Part shown: one piece after another, positions 1 through 8,662 of the stretch | How positions within the stretch are numbered: position 1 is the stretch's first letter | How the letters are laid out: each line of letters starts with the position of its first letter | Assembly (NCBI RefSeq): GCF_001293465.1 | Contig: NZ_JSYZ01000014.1 | Span: 124,001-188,000 of the forward strand | Source of the DNA: Pseudomonas asplenii | Lineage (GTDB): Bacteria > Pseudomonadota > Gammaproteobacteria > Pseudomonadales > Pseudomonadaceae | Direction: 5' to 3' | DNA: 64,000 nt | The notes under the pieces: model-generated | Databases searched by the model: none | Told to the model about the DNA's origin: nothing | What the model saw: only the letters and a program-made list of their open reading frames with translations | Made by a program: the position numbers and the translations under genes

Positions 1-173
1 CGTCCCAGGTACTTTTCGTTCACCCAGTCGAGCACAAAACGGTTCGGTGCATAGACACGCAACTCGTCGCCTTCGGCTTCGACCTGTAGTGGACGGATCC
101 AGGTGTTGAATTGCTGGGCAGGCAGCTCATCACGCAGAAGCTCCACGCACTGCTGCCAAAGTTCCACTGACAC
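1..173 (-). CDS. dnaA: Chromosomal replication initiator DnaA, N-terminal part (cut by window edge)
   Basis: Reading the minus strand from a GTG at 171-173 gives MSVELWQQCVELLRDELPAQ and then a segment with NTWIRPL and APNRFVLDWV. This is the conserved N-terminal domain I (DnaB/DiaA interaction) of pseudomonad DnaA. Only about 57 codons are inside the window; the AAA+ and DNA-binding domains lie beyond the left edge. The gene is divergent from rpmH and the intervening 566 bases carry DnaA boxes, which is the usual arrangement at the pseudomonad chromosomal origin. Several DnaA boxes lie immediately upstream, so autoregulation is likely by analogy with other DnaA genes. Confidence 0.95.
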   Translation of the reverse strand, partial: MSVELWQQCVELLRDELPAQQFNTWIRPLQVEAEGDELRVYAPNRFVLDWVNEKYLG

Positions 174-739
174 GGATATCCCCTAAGTTGAAAGCCGGTA
201 AGGCAAAAACAAGCGGCCATTGTACCGGCAGGCCGAGCACTTATCCACACGTCGATTGCAGGCAGAGCCCGGCGAATCAATCTCTTATCTGTGAACAAGG
301 CGACCAGCGGTATGTGAATAAGCCCTGTGGATAACAGCCCTTGAGGGCGTTGCACAAGTGTGATCGAAAGTCTGTGGACAACCCGCCTGTGGATAACCTC
401 TCTTTCCACACACAACTTATTCGCCGGCGCAGCACAGGCAGGGCACCGTTTCCCCACCGTGTTGTCATTCTCTGTACAGTAGGTGTTTCCTGGCCTCAAG
501 CCAGTTATCCACAGATGCTCGCGAGCTAAGCTTTTATAAGCTTTACAGAAAAGCTTTAAATAATTCGCTTCTTTATTTCTATGTCTGGAGCTCGTGTTGA
601 TCAAGCCCGGGAACGAGAAATACCTATAGGAAGGAAAAGCTGGTTGGAAATTGACCTGAAGGCTTGCTTTCTCTAGAATCGCCGATCTCTTAAAACGGGG
701 GCCATTCCGGCCCGTTGTGACGAACCAGGTAGCAACGCC
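174..739. other. oriC: Chromosomal origin region (oriC) between dnaA and rpmH
   Basis: Four perfect DnaA boxes are visible: TTATCCACA at 241-249 and 505-513, and the reverse TGTGGATAA at 326-334 and 388-396. One-mismatch boxes occur at 313-321 (TGTGAATAA) and 373-381 (TGTGGACAA). An AT-rich stretch follows at about 528-590 (tttataag, tttaaataat, tttatttctat), a candidate unwinding element next to the 505 box. The dnaA-rpmH gap is the established origin position in pseudomonads. No gene is credible here; the long antisense reading frame over this stretch is not a gene. Origin activity is inferred, not shown. Confidence 0.88.
651..679 (+). promoter_or_regulatory. Sigma-70-type promoter of rpmH-rnpA
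   Basis: TTGACC at 651-656 and TAGAAT at 674-679 are separated by exactly 17 bases. Transcription would start near 686, about 55 bases before the rpmH ATG. Both hexamers are one or two bases from consensus. Confidence 0.75.
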
Positions 740-874
740 ATGAAACGTACTTTCCAACCCAGCACTATCAAACGCGCCCGCACCCACGGTTTCCGTGCTC
801 GCATGGCAACCAAGAACGGTCGTGCCGTCCTGTCGCGCCGCCGCGCCAAAGGTCGTGCCCGTCTGTCGGTTTGA
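740..874 (+). CDS. rpmH: 50S ribosomal protein L34
   Basis: This 44-residue protein begins MKRTFQPSTIKRARTHGF and ends RAKGRARLSV. It is the full L34 sequence, strongly basic with many Arg and Lys residues for 23S rRNA binding in the large subunit. An AGGTAGC purine stretch precedes the ATG. It is the first gene of the rpmH-rnpA-yidD-yidC cluster; rnpA starts 16 bases later, so the two are co-transcribed from the promoter at 651-679. Confidence 0.98.
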   Translation: MKRTFQPSTIKRARTHGFRARMATKNGRAVLSRRRAKGRARLSV

Positions 875-890
875 TATTCCGGCTTTGGTG

Positions 891-1292
891 GTGAGTCAGG
901 ACTTCAGTCGGGAAAAGCGTCTGCTTACTCCACGACATTTCAAGGCGGTCTTTGACTCCCCTACCGGCAAGGTTCCGGGGAAAAACCTCCTGCTCCTTGC
1001 GCGCAACAACGACCTCGATCATCCCCGGCTGGGGCTGGTTATCGGTAAAAAGAGCGTCAAGCTCTCCGTTGAGCGCAATCGCCTCAAACGTGTGATGCGC
1101 GAATCGTTCCGTCTGCACCAGGATTTACTGGCAGGCTGGGACATTGTTATCGTCGCGCGCAAAGGTTTGGGGGACGTAGAAAACCCCGAATTGATTCAGC
1201 ATTTCGGTAAGCTGTGGAAACGCCTGGTTCGTAATGCACCAGCTGCCGCAGTCAAAACCGAATCTGCAGGGGTAGACAGTCCAGATGCGTAA
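891..1292 (+). CDS. rnpA: Ribonuclease P protein component
   Basis: RnpA binds the RNase P RNA and helps it cleave 5' leaders from precursor tRNAs. The 133-residue product reads MSQDFSREKRLLTPRHFKAV and contains the family signature VERNRLKRVMRESFR (the RNR motif), followed by DIVIVARKG. Length is normal. I chose the GTG at 891; a second GTG directly before it at 888 is equally possible and would add one residue. The longer reading frame starting at 795 overlaps rpmH and is not favoured. Its end overlaps yidD by 8 bases, showing translational coupling. Confidence 0.96.
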   Translation: MSQDFSREKRLLTPRHFKAVFDSPTGKVPGKNLLLLARNNDLDHPRLGLVIGKKSVKLSVERNRLKRVMRESFRLHQDLLAGWDIVIVARKGLGDVENPELIQHFGKLWKRLVRNAPAAAVKTESAGVDSPDA

Positions 1293-1530
1293 ACTGGCAC
1301 TCGTTCCGATCCAGTTTTACCGCTATGCCATTAGTCCCCTGATGGCCAGTCACTGTCGTTTCTACCCCAGTTGTTCCTGCTACGCGTACGAAGCCATCGA
1401 AACTCATGGACTCCTGCGCGGTGGCTGGCTGACCTTTCGTCGTTTAGGTCGCTGTCATCCGTGGAATGCCGGTGGTTATGACCCGGTTCCACCTATTCCT
1501 ACCTCCCGTTCTTCTTCGATGGCCGAGTAA
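1285..1530 (+). CDS. yidD: Membrane protein insertion efficiency factor YidD
   Basis: This 81-residue protein carries the YidD hallmark HCRFYPSCSCYAYEAI (positions about 23-38) followed by GGWLTFRRLGRCHPW. The conserved cysteines and the amphipathic N-terminus (LVPIQFYRYAISPL) match the family. YidD assists YidC-dependent membrane insertion at the inner membrane. It overlaps rnpA by 8 bases and ends 2 bases before yidC, so it belongs to the same transcript. Confidence 0.96.
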   Translation: MRKLALVPIQFYRYAISPLMASHCRFYPSCSCYAYEAIETHGLLRGGWLTFRRLGRCHPWNAGGYDPVPPIPTSRSSSMAE

Positions 1531-1532
1531 TC

Positions 1533-3212
1533 ATGGATATCAAACGCACGATCCTGATCGTCGCCCTGGCAATCGTGTCCTACGTCATGGTTCTGAAATG
1601 GAACCAGGACTACGGCCAGGCTGCCCTGCCGACTCAGAATGTTGCCAGCACCACCGTTTCCGGTCTGCCGGATACCGCAACCGGCAGCAATGCCGCCGCC
1701 AGTGATGACATTCCACGAGCCACCAATGACACCAGCGCTCCTGCCGAAGCACCGCTGGCCGTCAGCAAGGACCTCATCCAGATCAAGACGGATGTGCTGG
1801 AACTTGCCATCGATCCGAAAGGTGGTGACGTCGCGCAACTCAAGTTGCCGAAATACCCACGTCGCCAGGATCATCCGGACGTTCCATTCCAGCTGTTTGA
1901 CAACGGTGGCGAGCGTATCTACCTGGCACAAAGCGGCCTGATCGGTACCAACGGCCCGGACTCGAATGCCGCAGGTCGTCCGCTGTACGCATCCGAGCAG
2001 AAAAGTTATCAACTGGCTGACGGTCAGGACCAACTGGTCGTCGACCTGAAGTTCAGCGCGAACGGCGTCAACTACATCAAGCGTTTCACCCTGAAGCGCG
2101 GCCTGTATGACGTGACCGTTTCCTACCTGATCGACAACGAAAGCGGCCAGCCATGGTCGGGGGCGATGTTCGCCCAGCTCAAGCGCGACGCCAGCGCCGA
2201 TCCGTCCTCGAGCACCGCCACCGGTACCGCGACCTACCTGGGCGCCGCCCTGTGGACAAGTTCGGAGCCGTACAAGAAAGTGTCGATGAAAGATATCGAC
2301 AAGGGCTCGCTGAAGGAAACCGTCCAGGGTGGCTGGGTGGCCTGGCTGCAACACTACTTCGTAACCGCCTGGGTTCCTGCCAAGGGCGACAGCAATGTCG
2401 TAAGCACCCGCAAGGACAGCCAGGGCAATTACATCATCGGCTACACCGGCCCTTCGCTGAACGTGGCGCCAGGGCAGAAGGCCGAGGTCAGTGCCGTTCT
2501 CTACGCCGGTCCGAAGATCCAGTCCGTACTGAAGCAGTTGTCCCCAGGCCTGGAACTGACCGTCGACTACGGCATCCTGTGGTTCATCGCCCAGCCGATC
2601 TTCTGGCTGCTGCAACATATCCACGGCCTGCTGGGTAACTGGGGCTTCTCGATCATCGTGCTGACCATGCTGATCAAGGGCCTGTTCTTCCCACTGTCGG
2701 CTGCCAGCTACAAGTCGATGGCCCGCATGCGTGCCGTTGCCCCGCGACTGGCCCAGCTGAAGGAACAGTTTGGCGACGATCGGCAGAAGATGTCGCAGGC
2801 CATGATGGAGCTGTACAAGAAAGAGAAGATCAATCCGCTGGGTGGCTGCCTGCCGATCCTGGTGCAGATGCCGGTTTTCCTTTCGCTGTACTGGGTGCTG
2901 CTGGAAAGCGTTGAAATGCGCCAGGCCCCGTTCATCCTGTGGATTACCGACCTGTCGATCAAGGATCCGTTCTTCATCCTGCCGATCATCATGGGCGCCA
3001 CCATGTTCATCCAGCAGCGTCTGAACCCGACTCCGCCGGACCCGATGCAGGCCAAGGTGATGAAGCTGATGCCGATCATCTTCACCTTCTTCTTCCTGTG
3101 GTTCCCTGCGGGTCTGGTGCTGTACTGGGTTGTGAACAACTGCCTGTCGATCGCCCAGCAGTGGTACATCACCAGCCGTATCGAAGCTGCTACCAAAAAG
3201 GCCGCTGCCTGA
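1533..3212 (+). CDS. yidC: Membrane protein insertase YidC
   Basis: The 559-residue protein starts MDIKRTILIVALAIVSYVMV, the first transmembrane helix. A large periplasmic domain follows (about residues 30-335), beginning with a low-complexity Ser/Thr/Ala stretch. The conserved five-helix insertase core begins near YGILWFIAQPIFWLL. Core motifs include NWGFSIIVLTMLIKG and GGCLPILVQMPVF. YidC inserts proteins such as the ATP synthase c and a subunits, which are encoded downstream, alone or with SecYEG. Length and architecture are those of gammaproteobacterial YidC. A terminator lies 25 bases after the stop codon. Confidence 0.98.
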   Translation: MDIKRTILIVALAIVSYVMVLKWNQDYGQAALPTQNVASTTVSGLPDTATGSNAAASDDIPRATNDTSAPAEAPLAVSKDLIQIKTDVLELAIDPKGGDVAQLKLPKYPRRQDHPDVPFQLFDNGGERIYLAQSGLIGTNGPDSNAAGRPLYASEQKSYQLADGQDQLVVDLKFSANGVNYIKRFTLKRGLYDVTVSYLIDNESGQPWSGAMFAQLKRDASADPSSSTATGTATYLGAALWTSSEPYKKVSMKDIDKGSLKETVQGGWVAWLQHYFVTAWVPAKGDSNVVSTRKDSQGNYIIGYTGPSLNVAPGQKAEVSAVLYAGPKIQSVLKQLSPGLELTVDYGILWFIAQPIFWLLQHIHGLLGNWGFSIIVLTMLIKGLFFPLSAASYKSMARMRAVAPRLAQLKEQFGDDRQKMSQAMMELYKKEKINPLGGCLPILVQMPVFLSLYWVLLESVEMRQAPFILWITDLSIKDPFFILPIIMGATMFIQQRLNPTPPDPMQAKVMKLMPIIFTFFFLWFPAGLVLYWVVNNCLSIAQQWYITSRIEAATKKAAA

Positions 3213-3237
3213 CATACGCTGTGGATAACCACTCAAG

Positions 3238-3259
3238 ACGCCCCCTAGTGGGGCGTTTT
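3238..3259 (+). terminator. Rho-independent terminator after yidC
   Basis: The arms ACGCCCC (3238-3244) and GGGGCGT (3250-3256) form a perfect 7-bp stem with a 5-base loop, and the T run at 3256-3259 follows. It closes the rpmH-yidC transcript and sits between yidC and mnmE. A perfect DnaA box (TGTGGATAA, 3220-3228) precedes it. Confidence 0.85.
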
Positions 3260-3293
3260 GCTATCTGCCACTTTCTGTTTTGAGGCTCGCTCC

Positions 3294-4664
3294 ATGAACG
3301 TCCCTCGGGAAACCATCGCCGCCGTCGCCACCGCCCAGGGTCGTGGTGGTGTCGGTATCGTCCGTATTTCCGGGCCTCTGGCGCAGACTGCGGCACAGGC
3401 CATCAGCGGTCGTGAGCTGAAACCGCGGTTTGCCCACTATGGCCCATTCCACGGTGAGGCCGGTGAAGTGCTGGACGAAGGCCTGGCGCTGTATTTCCCG
3501 GGGCCGAATTCGTTCACCGGCGAAGATGTGCTGGAGCTGCAGGGCCACGGTGGCCCTATCGTGCTCGACATGCTGCTGCAGCGTTGCCTGCAACTGGGTT
3601 GCCGGTTGGCCCGTCCGGGCGAATTCAGCGAACGCGCGTTCCTCAACGACAAGCTCGACCTGGCCCAGGCCGAAGCGATCGCCGACCTGATCGAGGCGAG
3701 TTCCGCCCAGGCGGCGCGCAATGCCCTGCGTTCGTTGCAGGGAGCGTTTTCCCAGCGTGTGCATAACCTCACCGAACAGCTGATCAGCCTGCGGATCTAC
3801 GTCGAGGCGGCCATCGACTTTCCCGAGGAGGAAATCGACTTCCTTGCCGATGGCCATGTCCTGGCGATGCTCGACGCGGTCCGTGACGAGTTGTCCACAG
3901 TGATCCGCGAAGCCGGGCAGGGCGCGTTGTTGCGCGATGGCATGACCGTGGTGATCGCCGGCCGGCCGAATGCCGGCAAGTCGAGCCTGCTCAATGCCCT
4001 GGCCGGGCGCGAAGCGGCCATCGTCACCGAGATCGCCGGCACCACCCGGGATATTCTCCGTGAACATATCCACATCGATGGCATGCCGCTGCACGTGGTT
4101 GACACCGCCGGCTTGCGCGACACCGACGACCATGTGGAAAAGATCGGGGTGCAACGGGCGCTCAAGGCCATCGGCGAGGCGGATCGCGTGCTGCTGGTGG
4201 TGGACGCCACGGCGCCCGAGGCAGCAGATCCCTTCGCCCTGTGGCCGGAGTTTCTTGAACAGCGGCCTGACCCGGCCAAGGTCACCTTGATCCGCAACAA
4301 GGCCGACCTGAGCGGCGAGAAGATCGCCCTGGAAGTCAGCGAGGACGGTCATGTCACCATCAGCCTCAGCGCCAAGTCTGCTGGCGAAGGCCTGGAGCTG
4401 CTGCGTGATCACCTCAAGGCCTGCATGGGTTATGAACAGACCGCCGAAAGCAGTTTCAGCGCACGTCGCCGGCACCTGGAGGCCCTGCGCTTCGCCAGTG
4501 CGGCCCTGGAACACGGCCACGCCCAGTTGACCCTGGCGGGGGCGGGCGAGCTGCTGGCCGAAGATTTGCGCCAGGCCCAGCAGTTCCTCGGCGAAATCAC
4601 CGGTGCATTCAGCTCCGATGACTTGCTGGGAAGAATTTTCTCGAGTTTTTGTATCGGAAAATGA
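3294..4664 (+). CDS. mnmE: tRNA uridine-5-carboxymethylaminomethyl(34) synthesis GTPase MnmE
   Basis: MnmE acts with MnmG to modify the wobble uridine (U34) of several tRNAs. The 456-residue product starts MNVPRETIAAVATAQGRGGV, the tetrahydrofolate-binding N-domain. The inserted G domain has the P-loop GRPNAGKSSLLN (about residue 225), GTTRD, DTAG and NKAD. It ends with the invariant C-terminal CIGK motif containing the catalytic Cys. The ATG at 3294 is chosen over an upstream one because the protein then matches family length. Its partner mnmG follows after an unusually long 640-base gap rich in DnaA boxes. Confidence 0.98.
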   Translation: MNVPRETIAAVATAQGRGGVGIVRISGPLAQTAAQAISGRELKPRFAHYGPFHGEAGEVLDEGLALYFPGPNSFTGEDVLELQGHGGPIVLDMLLQRCLQLGCRLARPGEFSERAFLNDKLDLAQAEAIADLIEASSAQAARNALRSLQGAFSQRVHNLTEQLISLRIYVEAAIDFPEEEIDFLADGHVLAMLDAVRDELSTVIREAGQGALLRDGMTVVIAGRPNAGKSSLLNALAGREAAIVTEIAGTTRDILREHIHIDGMPLHVVDTAGLRDTDDHVEKIGVQRALKAIGEADRVLLVVDATAPEAADPFALWPEFLEQRPDPAKVTLIRNKADLSGEKIALEVSEDGHVTISLSAKSAGEGLELLRDHLKACMGYEQTAESSFSARRRHLEALRFASAALEHGHAQLTLAGAGELLAEDLRQAQQFLGEITGAFSSDDLLGRIFSSFCIGK

Positions 4665-5306
4665 CAGCCAGCAGCAATGTGGTTATCCACAATTCAAGGT
4701 AGGCGCCTGCCTTGAGGTGAGCCGGGACGGCAGGGTTCCACCCGGCTCGCGTTTCCTTCCTATTCCTGAAAATGGCCACTTGCGCCATTTCCCTCCAGCC
4801 ATACCCGTCATCAACCCTTTCCTGCCTGACACTCCAATCTCCACTGATTCATCCTGGCCACGGGAGGATTTTCCGTGTCCGGCCGTCGCCTCCCCGGCCT
4901 TTTTCTGTGGATTAAGCCCTGTGAATAACCGCGCTTCAGCTCAGTTGATAACCCGGCCTGAAAACTGAGGATGAACCACTCTGTGGATAACGATCACTTT
5001 AATCCACAGGCTTACACCGGTTATCCCAAACCCTCCCGAGCACATGACCACAGAGTTATGAATCGCTGTACACATTGATAAATAAGGGCTGTATAACCTT
5101 ATCCACAGATAGGTTGGGCCCTAAGAATAAACATAAAAACAAGGTTTTAATACATTTCCTTCTTTTTGATTTCTATTGTGCGTGCTTATCCACAACTGGT
5201 TAAATTTTGTGCAAAGGGTTCTTTAGGAAGGGCGAATTCCCTATACTGGGTCATTCAGTCCAAATTTCTCTTATTTACCTACCTGGAAGCAGGCACGAGG
5301 TGCGTG
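4665..5306. other. Intergenic DnaA-box cluster between mnmE and mnmG (second origin-like region)
   Basis: No gene is credible in these 642 bases. Four perfect DnaA boxes are present: TTATCCACA at 4683-4691, 5099-5107 and 5186-5194, and TGTGGATAA at 4982-4990. Degenerate boxes lie at 4906-4914, 4920-4928 and 5000-5008. An AT-rich stretch runs from about 5120 to 5180. Near the left end, GAGCCGGG (4719-4726) pairs with CCCGGCTC (4741-4748), which may be the mnmE terminator. The organisation mirrors the dnaA-rpmH origin. It may be a DnaA-titrating or auxiliary origin element, or may regulate mnmG. Confidence 0.7.
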
Positions 5307-7199
5307 GTGGATTTCCCTTCCCGTTTTGAAGTGATCGTCATCGGCGGCGGTCATGCCGGTACCGAGGCAGCACTAGCATCAGCACGCATGGGGGCAAAAA
5401 CCCTGTTGCTGACGCACAACGTGGAAACCCTCGGTGCCATGAGCTGCAACCCGGCCATTGGTGGTATTGGTAAAAGCCACCTGGTCAAGGAAATCGATGC
5501 CCTTGGCGGCGCTATGGCGATTGCCACCGATAAAGGCGGCATCCAGTTCCGCGTTCTCAACAGCCGCAAAGGTCCGGCGGTGCGCGCCACCCGGGCCCAG
5601 GCCGACCGCGCCCTGTACAAGGCCGCGGTACGCGAGATCCTGGAAAACCAGCCGAACCTGTGGATATTTCAGCAATCCGCCGATGACCTGATCGTCGAGC
5701 AGGACCAGGTCCGCGGCGTCGTCACCCAGATGGGCCTGCGTTTCTTCGCCGACTCCGTGGTATTGACCACCGGTACCTTCCTGGGCGGACTTATCCACAT
5801 CGGTTTGCAGAACTATTCCGGTGGCCGTGCCGGCGATCCACCCTCGATCGCCCTGGCCCATCGCCTGCGCGAGCTGCCGCTGCGTGTCGGTCGGCTGAAA
5901 ACCGGTACGCCGCCGCGCATCGACGCGCGGTCTGTGGATTTCTCGGTGATGACCGAACAACCAGGCGACACGCCGATCCCTGTGATGTCTTTCCTGGGTT
6001 CCAAAGAGCAGCATCCACGGCAGGTCAGTTGCTGGATTACCCACACCAATGCCCGCACCCACGAGATCATTGCCGCCAACCTCGATCGTTCGCCGATGTA
6101 TTCCGGCGTGATCGAGGGCATCGGCCCGCGCTACTGCCCGTCGATCGAGGACAAGATCCACCGTTTCGCCGACAAGGCGAGCCACCAGGTGTTCATCGAG
6201 CCGGAAGGTCTGACCACCAACGAGCTGTACCCGAACGGGATATCCACATCCCTGCCGTTCGACGTGCAACTGCAGATCGTCCAGTCGATCCGCGGCATGG
6301 AAAACGCCCATATCGTCCGGCCCGGCTACGCCATCGAGTACGACTACTTCGATCCGCGTGACCTCAAGTACAGCCTGGAAACCAAGGTGATCGGCGGTCT
6401 GTTCTTCGCCGGCCAGATCAACGGCACCACCGGTTACGAGGAGGCCGGCGCCCAGGGTCTGTTGGCTGGCGCCAACGCCGCACTGCGGGCCAAGGGCAAG
6501 GACAGCTGGTGCCCGCGTCGCGACGAGGCGTACATCGGTGTGTTGGTCGACGACCTGATCACCCTCGGTACCCAGGAGCCGTACCGGATGTTCACCTCCC
6601 GTGCCGAGTACCGCCTGATCCTGCGCGAGGACAACGCCGACCTGCGCCTGACGGAAAAAGGCCGCGAACTCGGGCTTGTGGATGACGTGCGCTGGGCGGC
6701 TTTCTGCAAGAAGCGCGAGGGTATCGAGCAGGAAGAGCAGCGTCTGAAAAGCACCTGGGTCCGCCCGGGTACCGAGCAGGGCAACGCCATCGCCGAAAAA
6801 TTCGGCACCCCCCTGGCCCATGAATACAACCTGCTGAACCTGCTGAGCCGTCCGGAAATCGACTACGCTGGCCTGGTCGAAGTGACCGGGCAGGGTGCGG
6901 ATGATCCACAGGTCGCCGAACAGGTCGAGATCAAGACCAAGTACGCCGGCTACATCGACCGCCAGCAGGACGAGATCGCCCGCCTGCGGGCCAGTGAAGA
7001 CATCCGCCTGCCTGTGGATATCGATTACTCGACCATTTCCGGCCTGTCGAAGGAAATCCAGAGCAAGCTCAGCGCCACCCGTCCCGAGACCCTGGGCCAG
7101 GCTTCGCGCATTCCCGGGGTGACGCCGGCGGCGATATCCCTGTTGATGATTCATTTGAAAAAACGCGGCGCCGGCCGTCAGTTGGAGCAAAGCGCTTGA
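5307..7199 (+). CDS. mnmG: tRNA uridine-5-carboxymethylaminomethyl(34) synthesis enzyme MnmG
   Basis: MnmG (GidA) is the FAD- and NADH-dependent partner of MnmE in wobble uridine modification. From the GTG at 5307 the 630-residue protein reads MDFPSRFEVIVIGGGHAGTE, with the dinucleotide-binding GGGHAG. Further signatures are MSCNPAIGGIGK, the GGRAGDPPS region and INGTTGYEEAG. CGAGG at 5296-5300 is well spaced for this start; a GTG at 5304 is the alternative and the still longer frame is not favoured. A perfect DnaA box lies inside the gene at 5791-5799. Its stop codon overlaps the TTG start of rsmG. Confidence 0.98.
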   Translation: MDFPSRFEVIVIGGGHAGTEAALASARMGAKTLLLTHNVETLGAMSCNPAIGGIGKSHLVKEIDALGGAMAIATDKGGIQFRVLNSRKGPAVRATRAQADRALYKAAVREILENQPNLWIFQQSADDLIVEQDQVRGVVTQMGLRFFADSVVLTTGTFLGGLIHIGLQNYSGGRAGDPPSIALAHRLRELPLRVGRLKTGTPPRIDARSVDFSVMTEQPGDTPIPVMSFLGSKEQHPRQVSCWITHTNARTHEIIAANLDRSPMYSGVIEGIGPRYCPSIEDKIHRFADKASHQVFIEPEGLTTNELYPNGISTSLPFDVQLQIVQSIRGMENAHIVRPGYAIEYDYFDPRDLKYSLETKVIGGLFFAGQINGTTGYEEAGAQGLLAGANAALRAKGKDSWCPRRDEAYIGVLVDDLITLGTQEPYRMFTSRAEYRLILREDNADLRLTEKGRELGLVDDVRWAAFCKKREGIEQEEQRLKSTWVRPGTEQGNAIAEKFGTPLAHEYNLLNLLSRPEIDYAGLVEVTGQGADDPQVAEQVEIKTKYAGYIDRQQDEIARLRASEDIRLPVDIDYSTISGLSKEIQSKLSATRPETLGQASRIPGVTPAAISLLMIHLKKRGAGRQLEQSA

Positions 7200-7840
7200 G
7201 TTCGTTGGTCACCACGCAACACGCCGAAGAGTTATCCACAGGTGCTCGCCAGCTCGGTGTCGACCTGACCGCAACCCAGCACGAACAGCTGCTGGGTTAC
7301 CTGTCCCTGTTGATCAAGTGGAACAAGGCCTACAACCTGACCGCCGTGCGTGATCCGGACGAAATGGTTTCGCGGCACCTGCTCGACAGCCTGAGCGTGA
7401 TGTCCTTCATCGAGGACGGGCGCTGGCTCGATGTCGGCAGTGGCGGCGGCATGCCGGGCATCCCCCTGGCGATCCTGTTTCCCGGTTCGGCTGTGGCCTG
7501 CCTGGACAGCAACGGCAAGAAGACCCGCTTTCTGACCCAGGTCAAACTCGAACTCAAGCTGGATAACCTGCAAGTTATCCACAGTCGTGTCGAAGCCTTC
7601 CAGCCTGAACAGCCCTTTACCGGCATCATTTCCCGGGCGTTCAGCAGCATGGAGAACTTCACGAACTGGACCCGTCACCTGGGTGACCGCGATACACGCT
7701 GGCTGGCAATGAAGGGCGTCCATCCAGCGGATGAGCTGGTAGCATTGCCGGCAGACTTCCACCTCGATAGCGAACACGCCTTGGCCGTACCCGGTTGCCA
7801 AGGCCAACGTCATCTGCTGATACTGCGCCGCACGGCATGA
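7196..7840 (+). CDS. rsmG: 16S rRNA (guanine(527)-N(7))-methyltransferase RsmG
   Basis: RsmG (GidB) methylates N7 of G527 in 16S rRNA. The 214-residue protein contains IKWNKAYNLTAVRDP, then the SAM-binding WLDVGSGGGMPGIPLAI and LDSNGKKTRFL. All are typical of the family and the length is normal. It begins at a TTG that overlaps the mnmG stop codon, so translation is coupled. Two perfect DnaA boxes lie inside the coding sequence (7232-7240 and 7575-7583). It is followed by parA in the same direction. Confidence 0.96.
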   Translation: MSSLVTTQHAEELSTGARQLGVDLTATQHEQLLGYLSLLIKWNKAYNLTAVRDPDEMVSRHLLDSLSVMSFIEDGRWLDVGSGGGMPGIPLAILFPGSAVACLDSNGKKTRFLTQVKLELKLDNLQVIHSRVEAFQPEQPFTGIISRAFSSMENFTNWTRHLGDRDTRWLAMKGVHPADELVALPADFHLDSEHALAVPGCQGQRHLLILRRTA

Positions 7841-7858
7841 TTGGGAACACAAGCAAGA

Positions 7859-8653
7859 ATGGCTAAGGTATTCGCGATAGCGAACCAGAAGGGTGGCGTG
7901 GGCAAGACCACCACCTGCATCAACCTCGCAGCATCCCTGGTCGCGACCAAGCGCCGGGTGCTGCTGATCGACCTCGATCCACAGGGCAACGCCACCATGG
8001 GTAGCGGTGTGGATAAGCACGGCCTGGAAAACTCCATCTACGATGTGCTGATCGGCGAATGCGATCTGGCCCAGGCCATGCACTTCTCCGAACACGGCGG
8101 TTACCAACTGCTGCCGGCCAACCGCGACCTGACGGCGGCCGAAGTGGTGCTGCTGGAAATGCAGATGAAGGAAAGCCGTCTGCGCAGCGCCCTGGCGCCG
8201 ATCCGCGAGAACTACGACTTCATCCTGATCGACTGCCCGCCATCGCTTTCGATGCTGACCCTCAATGCCCTGGTCGCGGCCGACGGGGTAGTTATCCCCA
8301 TGCAGTGCGAGTACTACGCCCTCGAAGGTCTGAGTGACCTTGTGGATAACATCAAGCGCATCGCCGAGCTGCTCAACCCCGAGCTGAAAATCGAAGGCCT
8401 GCTGCGGACCATGTACGACCCACGTCTGAGTTTGATGAACGACGTTTCCGCACAGCTCAAGGAACATTTCGGTGACCAGCTGTACGACACCGTGATTCCC
8501 CGCAACGTCCGACTGGCCGAGGCGCCGAGCTACGGCATGCCGGCCCTGGCCTACGACAAGCAATCCCGCGGCGCGGTGGCCTACCTGGCCCTGGCCGGCG
8601 AGATGGTTCGTCGCCAGCGCAAAAATTCACGCGTCACCGCCCCGGCAACCTAA
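7859..8653 (+). CDS. parA: Chromosome partitioning ATPase ParA (Soj)
   Basis: ParA is the DNA-bound ATPase that moves ParB-parS complexes during chromosome segregation. The 264-residue protein starts MAKVFAIANQKGGVGKTTTC, containing the deviant Walker A motif KGGVGKTT. It continues with LLIDLDPQGNAT and FILIDCPPSLSMLT. The ATG at 7859 is preferred over one 18 bases upstream because the protein then begins at the first beta strand. Two perfect DnaA boxes (8008-8016 and 8341-8349) lie in the gene. parB starts 9 bases downstream. Confidence 0.97.
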   Translation: MAKVFAIANQKGGVGKTTTCINLAASLVATKRRVLLIDLDPQGNATMGSGVDKHGLENSIYDVLIGECDLAQAMHFSEHGGYQLLPANRDLTAAEVVLLEMQMKESRLRSALAPIRENYDFILIDCPPSLSMLTLNALVAADGVVIPMQCEYYALEGLSDLVDNIKRIAELLNPELKIEGLLRTMYDPRLSLMNDVSAQLKEHFGDQLYDTVIPRNVRLAEAPSYGMPALAYDKQSRGAVAYLALAGEMVRRQRKNSRVTAPAT

Positions 8654-8662
8654 GGAGTCCCC

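Noticed and set aside
20..787. Long minus-strand reading frame over the origin region and rpmH
   Set aside because: It overlaps dnaA on the same strand in another frame, the DnaA-box region and rpmH, and the translation has no recognisable features.
1476..3236. 586-codon open frame antisense to yidC
   Set aside because: It is a high-GC shadow: the translation is rich in His, Gln and Arg and mirrors codon positions of yidC. Similar shadows lie under mnmE, mnmG, atpA and glmS.
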